From contig CM040087.1 of NCBI GenBank assembly GCA_022496805.1, positions 6,212,001 through 6,276,000 on the forward strand: DNA of 64,000 bases, given 5' to 3'. Within the stretch, counting starts at the first letter, position 1; every line of letters begins with the position of its first letter. The stretch is from Pohlia nutans (Eukaryota; Streptophyta; Bryopsida; Bryales; Mniaceae). A program made the translations under genes and the position numbers. Shown one piece after another: positions 57,726 to 64,000 of the stretch. The notes beneath the pieces are model-generated. The model ran no database searches. It saw only the letters and a program-made list of their open reading frames with translations, and had not been told where the DNA came from.

Positions 57726-59400
57726 GATTTCTCGGTAATATTATTGCGATTCGGCCGAATTCAACTGTCCTCAGACCTTACTGCAGGTACAGCTACACGT
57801 AAATCTGTTGATGAATTTGACAATAATCCCGAAATTGTCCATGGGGAATCCTTGACAACGCTGACTTCAAAAATTCAAATCAAACTAAAGTGAAGTGGTT
57901 CATGCCTCCAACAAATTACTCGAACTCAGATCTTATCTTCGTCTGTATATTAAGGTTTTGCATGTGAGAGTGATCAACCAAAAGTAACATGAATCAAATT
58001 TGAATAGGATTGTCGTACTTTGATACTGTGAGTAGTGTACGAGTATGTTACGAAGACTCATAATCCCTAAACAAGAAACGTATCGTTCTGAATTTCAGTG
58101 ATTACGCATTTGACTTCAGTTCCGACCACACACTCCTACTCAAGCTCACCATTGCCTTCCAATTCTAAAACTCATTACACATAGGAAAAAACAGGCAATA
58201 ATATTGCAATATACATCCTCAGTTGCCAACCGCAACTCCGTCTAAATCTAGATCGAAAAGAGAGGGATTCACCAGAAATAACATGAATCGAATATGCATA
58301 CAATTCTGATACTGCAAAGTATTTTATAAAGACTCATTCTTCAAACAAGAAGTGTTTCGTTCCTGAGAGTAATTTTCATCTCAAATTTGTGATTACGCAA
58401 TGAACTTCAGTTCCGACCACACAATCTGCTCACCAAAGCTTTCCAATGCCAAAACTCGTTACACATCGTTACTCCAATATTGCAATGTACATCCTCAATT
58501 TCCAACCTCAATTTCCAACCGCAACTCCATCTAAAAATCTTTAAGATCAAAATTAGATGTTAACCAAAAATAACAATTGTCAGTGTTTGGTTTTACCAAG
58601 GCTCATACTCCTCAAACAAACAAGAAACATTTCGTTCCTGAGAGTAATCCTCATCCGCACACTCCTTGCCACTCCGAACTATACTCAAATTTTCAGCGAA
58701 GTAGGCAATATTGCAATGCCGCCTCGAATTCGGATCTTATCTGTATCTTCGCAGACGAGAAAGAGCAACCGGAAGTATCTTGAAGCGAATTTAAATACGA
58801 TTTTCGTACTCTGATACTGTGAGTAATGTACGAAGACAAATGATCCCCAAACAAGAAACATATCGTTCCAAACACGCTCGGATTTAAGTGATTGCGCGGT
58901 TGACTTCAGTTACGATCACACACAACGACTCGCAAATACCTTCGGGCTTAATGCGTTCCAGTGTTGCAATGTACGCCCTCCATTGCTAAACGCAAAATCC
59001 TTAAGATCAAAGAAGGAGAAAAAAAATTCGAAAAAAATCGTATCGTTCCAAACACGCTCGAATTAAAGTGATTACGCAATTAACATCAGATTCGACCACA
59101 CACAACGACTCGCCAATACCTTCGGGCTCAATGCCTTCCAGTATTGCAATGTACGCCCTCAATTGCTAAACGCAAAATCCTTTAGATCAAAAAAGGAGAA
59201 AAAATCGAATAAATTCGTATCGCTCCAAACACGCTCGAATCTAAGTGATGACGTATTTAACTTCAATTTCGACCACACACAACGACTCGCCAATACCTTC
59301 AGGCTCAATGCTTTCCAATATTGCAATGTACGCCCTCGATTGCTAAGCGCAAGATCCTTTAGATTAAAAAAAAAAGAGGAAAAAAACTTAAATAAATTCG
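57726..59400. repeat. Tandem-repeat array upstream of the HCF173-like gene
   Basis: Three short units of about 178 bp start near 58862, 59039 and 59217 with a(c/g)(g/a)tatcg(t/c)tccaaacacgctcg and include gaccacacacaacgactcg and gtacgccctc. Further left (about 57900-58860) lie diverged, longer units of about 300 bp with the same words (gattacgca, cttcagttccgaccacac, aatattgcaatgtaca). The array occupies the promoter side of the minus-strand HCF173-like gene, starting about 180 bp before its ATG, so promoter elements could be multiplied within it. The 85-151-codon frames across it are not genes. Confidence 0.85.
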
Positions 59401-59960
59401 AGGGAGCGAGAGACAACCATTTCTGCAGGAGCGCACGATGCGCGACGAGCTGGAGCTCAGAAAGCTACTGGAACAAGAAGCTGCAGCACCGGCGGTCCTC
59501 GTCGTCCCGGCGTCCAGCAGCAACGCCATGGCCAGGCCTACACCAAACCAGATTGAGACTGAGGAGAATTGAATTGCAATGTAACGCGGTTTCTTCCGCA
59601 ACAATTGAACTAATGTGACGATACATGCAGAGATCGCCCGCTGGCTGGCGATGACGGAGCTCTGCAGTCTGTGGCTATGGCGGGAAGTCGTTGGGCCGTT
59701 GGATGGTGCCCCCCGACGGCCCCGATCGCCCCAGCGGTGGATAGAGCTCCACGGTCGTGCCCATGCCCGTGGCTGTGATCCAGCCCAGCGATCTCCACGT
59801 GGGCTCATAGAGGCCCCAAGTCTGCCGCCAGTGGGACCAGCTTCACTTCCATTCCTGGGCCAGGATGCACACAATGAGCTTCTATGGAATACAACTAGTG
59901 GGACCCGTGCCGTTGAGCACATTGACGGATTCCTACGTGGAACGGTCAAGTGAGATAAAC
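59401..59960 (+). other. GC-rich, possibly coding patch, not recognised
   Basis: The GC content jumps at the array border. A first plus frame opens at 59438 (MRDELELRKLLEQEAAAPAV), preceded by an acceptor-like ccatttctgcag, and closes at about 59572. A second plus frame runs 59615-59953 (112 codons: WREVVGPLDGAPRRPRSP, then a C-terminal GTRAVEHIDGFLRGTVK) and stops cleanly. A competing minus frame of 196 codons (59359-59949) covers the same DNA. None resembles a family I know. It may be a small gene, a gene fragment captured by a transposon, or a decayed exon. Coordinates are approximate. Confidence 0.3.
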
Positions 59961-62144
59961 CTAGTTGTATTGTATAATAGGTTTATTATATTGTATAATA
60001 GGTTTGTTACATTTTTATTACCGGTAGATCATGATGCCAATACCAGAATGCCTTGTGCAAATATCACATTGTCATAGCCCATATGCATGTTCAACATTCT
60101 TCAGCTCTTGATGGACCACATCCTTTTTTTACAATGCCACTATAATGTAAAGTACTAATAAAATAATTAAAGTCTCCAACCTTCATTACGTGACTCAGTT
60201 GAATTATTGTAGATCCTTCAAGATGCTTGTGATTCCAAAGCATTATAGATTTAAATTCTTCAAATGCTATAGGTGCGACTAGCAGTGGCATGCTTAAGAA
60301 CGTTATGTTGCCCTAGCCAAACACCAGATTGTTCTAATCAACATCCAAAATGCCTTGATCAAAGCACTCTATTATCAAAGCTTGAGATCATGTAGCCGAA
60401 GTCAAAGACCACGTTGCCGATTGAAGCCGAAGACCTTGTTGTCGAAGGTTATGGTCATTGGTTATCGTATTGTGATCTTTGATCTTGACAATGTGAACTT
60501 TAAACATGACAATTTGGTACATGGTACAAATTTTATTCTATAAGCTTCAGTTGTATCAGGACTTGTATCAGGCCTATTTTACATTAGGGTCCAACCTAAT
60601 CATCAACCCAAATTGAATTGACAAATAATTGAGACAATGATCGTACGAATGGTAGAGATGTGTGAGATTCAACAGTGACGGTGTATTTGAGGTGTTTAAA
60701 TCTAAGAGCATCCGCAATCTACCTCTAAATTCTCAATTGACTTAAAAAAGTGAATGAAAAGTGCTTGTGTTTAATGATGAATGTTTAGGGCAAATGAGAG
60801 AGCCATGCAATATGAGCATGATATAGTAATACCTCAATACATTTCTCTATAGCTAATTTAAAGAAGGGCTCGGTATCTTAAGTTAATGGATAATAATGAT
60901 TACCAATGTATAGTGATTGTGATTGGTTCACCAACTATATAGAGGGACACATAGGATGTAGAGATGACAACTTGTGTCCCTAGAATTTTTGATGTAATGA
61001 TAGTAGTCAAGGGGTGAATTGAGAAAGAAAGTTGGTGTAGATGCTCTAAGTTGTAAATTTGAGGTCAAAAAAAACTTTTATCAAATTTTGTTTGGCGGCC
61101 CAAAGTTTTAGCGCCAAATTTGTATCACATAGACCACCACATATGATGAAAGAAGTTTGGACCATGCCCTATTGTAAAGCCTTTTGGTCTAATTTGCCAA
61201 ATTTGAGTGATTTTATTGGTTATTTTTTTGTTGGGCCAACACTTGAGTCCTAATGTAACGTGGATTTAAGAGAAAAAAAATTCCATTTCCTTTTATCAAA
61301 ACCATCGTATATGAAGCTAGAACACCCAAAAATTTAGAATAGTCAAAGGTATTTATCACAAGGACATACTATTCAACATCGTTTGTGATGGTGGTGTTAT
61401 GACATTTGTGATGCACATTGTTAAATTGGATATACTAATTTTCAAGCTCATCAATTAATCATCCATACTAAATAACTCTTTCAGTGTAGTAGTGTTATAT
61501 AAAACACTCATTTGTTGTGAATTCAGCAAATAGTACATTTTGGAGGCTTAGGAGTCAAGCAAAGCCAGTTTGGTTTCCCTAACCTTCTAGATTGTAGATA
61601 TTGTATCCATTCATTTTTATTATAATTATAAAGCGTAACTACACCTCGAACTACACTGATAATTCTTTTGTATCATCCCTTTGGTACCCAATGTAAATTA
61701 TGTAAATTTAGAATTTGACACACGGAAGGTGTCCCTTCATATGTTTACACGATAATAAATAATATACATGTAAATATCGGAATGATATTAGTCAGAGGTG
61801 ATAATAACAAATTTGGAGTGTATTCATTATGTAGAGAGAGTTCTGAATTGGGGATATTTGGTATTCAAGAATCTTGTCATATTAAAAAGATTGTCATACT
61901 ATTATTAAGTTAGAAACATCCAATTCTATTTTTACATCCATAGACTTGTTTTGAAACTATCACCCAAAGTGTTTGATTTCCAAATTTAACTCTCATTGAT
62001 TGAATTTGGATATTATAAAGCTTGGTTTTATGACAAGTTTATGAGATGGTTTTAATGATTTAACCAACTTTTATTTTTTAAATTCACAACAATTACATGC
62101 CTTATTCACAAAGGGATTACGCTTCGTACGAACATGTTTGTATC
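59961..62144. other. AT-rich intergenic DNA
   Basis: No gene recognised. A short direct repeat ataggtttattatattgtataataggtttgtta lies at 59978-60010. Around 60370-60450 short words (gaagtcaaagacc, gaagccgaagacc) repeat imperfectly. Confidence 0.4.
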
Positions 62145-62423
62145 CCCGACTCTAAATCCCCCCTCAATGTTAATGTAAGAGGACAAAACCTGCCCCCTAT
62201 TTTGTGCATGTAGGGGCCCACCTTAAAAAAACAATCCCCTCTTCCAAGGATTTAAAATTCCCAAGAAATGCTCTCAAATTAATTTTGGGGACTGTAGGGT
62301 TCAGATTTGCAAAATCAACTGCCAAAAAAAGATTTTTGGGAGCCCGAAATGGAAATTTCTAAAAATGGAACCATGGGTGAATAGTGCTTGCATATACGCC
62401 GAGGGGGGATTTAGACTCGGGGG
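62145..62423. mobile_element. hAT-like MITE B, complete copy
   Basis: 279 bp, flanked by the exact 8-bp repeat TTTGTATC (62137-62144 and 62424-62431). The inverted ends are CCCGACTCTAAATCCCCCC and (reverse complement) CCCCCGAGTCTAAATCCCCC, matching over about 20 bp. It aligns with the split copy at 17008-17863. Non-coding. Confidence 0.9.
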
Positions 62424-62431
62424 TTTGTATC

Positions 62432-62495
62432 CAGGGCCTTGCGAGATGGAGAGGCGCTTTCTCAATTGACGAGCGACCACAGTCTGGTTTCATAA
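62432..62495 (-). other. tRNA-like sequence, possible SINE head
   Basis: On minus, TGGTCGCTCGTCAATTGAG then AAAGCGCC resembles a tRNA D-arm region (A box), and CGCAAGGCCCTGG then ATACAAAC resembles the T-arm (B box) once the adjoining MITE B is removed. The match is imperfect and no cloverleaf closes fully, so this is not an intact tRNA gene. It could be the head of a tRNA-derived SINE or coincidence. Confidence 0.25.
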
Positions 62496-62967
62496 CCGGT
62501 TGTTGACTTTTCAACGCTTACGTGGCTCCATCCCATTGGCAACCCGTCACCATCACCATCACAAGTTGCAACTCATAACCTTCTCTCCTTTCAACTTCCA
62601 TCCTACGTCCTTGGATCATGAAGATCAACGGTTGTGATTAAAAAATGAACAACCGGTTATGTACGATAACCGACTCGCCACTACGCGGCTCGACCGGTTA
62701 TCTAATACATTTGTGTTCTGTCATCGTCAGTGGCTCGCATTTCTGGTACGATGATTATTCTCTTATGCTAAACCTTGCTTTTGCTCATACGAGATACCGC
62801 GATTTGTGTGGTTTATTAGGGATGAATTCTCCTTGAGAGTCGAATCTCTCGGTCGCTTTTTGATTACAAAACATTATACCATCGAAGTTCCTCAGTACTA
62901 CAATTAGAGCAAGTAGCTCGCCATGATCATTCTTGTCATACATCACAGGCAAGTCGATCTTTAGGTC

Positions 62968-63300
62968 ATCGGAAAACGGAATAAAATTGCATTCCGTTCT
63001 CCGATTTCTATCTCAGTATTATTTTGAAGCTTTTTCAATCTTAAATGTGTACTTACAGCTTAAGAAGAGTCTTCAAAAACAAAATCGAAATAAGAATGCA
63101 ATTTCGGAATTCTCCTTGTTACCGTATAGATCAGAGGCGAGTCTTAAGGTTATCAAAATTCGGAGTAAAACTGCATTCCGTTCAGTATTAATTTGAACGT
63201 TTTTTGTAAGGTTTTTCAATCTTAAATGTGTACTAACAGCTTAAGAAGAGAGTCTTTAAGAGCACAATCGAAATAAGATTGCAATTTCGGAATTCTCCAA
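62968..63300. repeat. Tandem duplication upstream of the THA8-like gene
   Basis: Two direct units about 183 bp apart share attccgttc, tttttcaatcttaaatgtgtact, acagcttaagaagag and aatcgaaataaga(a/t)tgcaatttcgg. The second unit ends about 100 bp before the start codon at 63403, so it is in promoter or leader DNA. Confidence 0.85.
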
Positions 63301-63402
63301 GTGGTCTTAACTTTCATTTAGTATTCTGTTTAAGTTTCGTTTCTTGTACAAAATGTGTGATGGAGAAGCATGTTCGTGTTTGAATTAGCAGGAGATTAGG
63401 TC

Positions 63403-64000
63403 ATGGCGATGCCTCATTTTGCCTTCCAGCGATCATGGTGCTCGCCTCTCAAGCTATGCTCTACTTCGGAAGGTACCTGGCAGTGGACGCAAACGGCGAT
63501 GGGATGTGATTCGAATCCTTTTCGTGGTCTGTCGTTGAGGTTGCAATTCGGTCACGGGAATGGGAATGGATTTTGCGAGCGTCCTGCTTACAGTCATTTT
63601 CGTGTGAGGTGTGCGAGCAAGAGCGCCATACGGGTGCTGCAGGAGGTGGTGTCTGCTAGCGGGACTAGTGGCGCCAAGTTGCTCGTTCGGAGGTCACGAG
63701 GTCTGTCGCGAGTCGCGCAAATGGAGGTGTTGGAAGAGCTTGTGCAACGCGGTCAATGTGAGCTTGTGCTTCCGGTGAGACTTTTTCTTTTTCTTTTGTC
63801 GATGGTGCAAGATTCTCTTGTTGCCGGGGATTTCTACCCTATCGAGGTATCGTTGCATTCTTATGCTTACCGAGGCATCAATTCTTGGCATCTTGCAGAT
63901 GTACGAGGCGGTCAGAAAAGAAGTTAGATACAAATGGGATGCGAACCTTCACGCTCGCATTGTTGCAATGGTTTCGAAGGATATTAATCAAACGTTCGCT
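63403..64000 (+). CDS. THA8-like small PPR protein, probably chloroplast, 5' part
   Basis: Exon 1 spans 63403-63774 (124 codons). The donor GTGAGA and acceptor TTGCAG bound an intron of 124 bp (63775-63898, phase 0), and exon 2 continues to the window edge, so the gene is cut. The start of the protein (MAMPHFAFQRSW..., rich in S, R and aromatic residues) suits an organelle transit peptide of about 70 residues. Residues about 105-158 (LSRVAQMEVLEELVQRGQCELVLPMYEAVRKEVRYKWD) resemble the segment of THA8-type proteins that reads like LLAVLAELQRQ...VFEVVRKEVWYKPD. THA8 and its relatives are short PPR proteins that aid splicing of chloroplast group II introns. The missing 3' part should hold the remaining PPR motifs. 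The family call comes from one conserved block only. Confidence 0.65.

Noticed and set aside
57726..59400. CRISPR-like array
   Set aside because: The units are long (178-300 bp), contiguous and diverged, without short repeats separated by unique spacers, and the DNA is plant nuclear.
59163..59618. A 151-codon plus frame spanning the end of the repeat array
   Set aside because: It reads mostly through tandem-repeat units, and the part beyond the array is in a different frame from the better candidates in the GC-rich patch.

Overview
This window looks like nuclear DNA of a land plant, most likely a seed-free one (a moss or other bryophyte is my best guess; a lycophyte or fern cannot be excluded). 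The plant origin rests on two R2R3-MYB genes of the MIXTA-like type, a 14-exon gene for a chloroplast HCF173-like protein, and the start of a gene for a small THA8-like PPR protein. Intergenic DNA is very AT-rich, exons are GC-richer, introns follow GT-AG, and gene density is low (four recognisable genes in 64 kb). The seed-free guess is inference: it rests on the unusual transposons (Tc1-type DD34E and pogo-like rather than the plant-typical DD39D mariners) and on the divergence of the proteins.

Layout. 1-18 kb: no host gene; a mosaic of small non-autonomous transposons, often nested, a decayed LINE (8.6-10.5 kb, minus) and a Tc1-like element whose transposase has one stop codon (11.4-13.0 kb). 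18.4-21.3 kb: MIXTA-like MYB gene on plus, with a GC-rich upstream region and a probable leader intron. 22-33 kb: more small transposons, a repeat cluster with a strong hairpin (25.9-26.6 kb), a minisatellite (27.4 kb) and two AT microsatellites. 33.2-34.7 kb: a second MIXTA-like MYB gene on minus, facing the first. 35-50 kb: small transposons and a broken pogo-like element (38.4-41.0 kb). 51.0-52.3 kb: an apparently complete Tc1-like element with an intact DD34E transposase. 52.7-57.7 kb: the HCF173-like gene on minus, with a MITE in its last intron and a tandem-repeat array upstream of its start (57.9-59.4 kb). 59.4-60.0 kb: an unrecognised GC-rich patch. 63.4 kb to the right edge: the THA8-like PPR gene, cut by the window end.

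The host genes do not form an operon or cluster. The two MYBs are probably paralogues that could regulate epidermal or cuticle programmes. The HCF173-like and THA8-like genes both encode probable chloroplast RNA-associated proteins, but nothing in the sequence ties them together beyond proximity.

The most interesting content is the mobile DNA. At least nine elements carry inverted ends of the form TTAACCCCTAAA(C/T)G, with a TTAA at each border. They fall into several families with unrelated interiors. One is inserted in a second MITE type, and related copies of that MITE show the unoccupied site, which directly supports a TTAA target duplication. Two other MITE families show exact 8-bp target duplications. 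The families have inserted into each other in both directions. No transposase for the TTAA families is visible here. All exon structures were worked out by eye from splice motifs and family knowledge; no alignment or transcript evidence was available.
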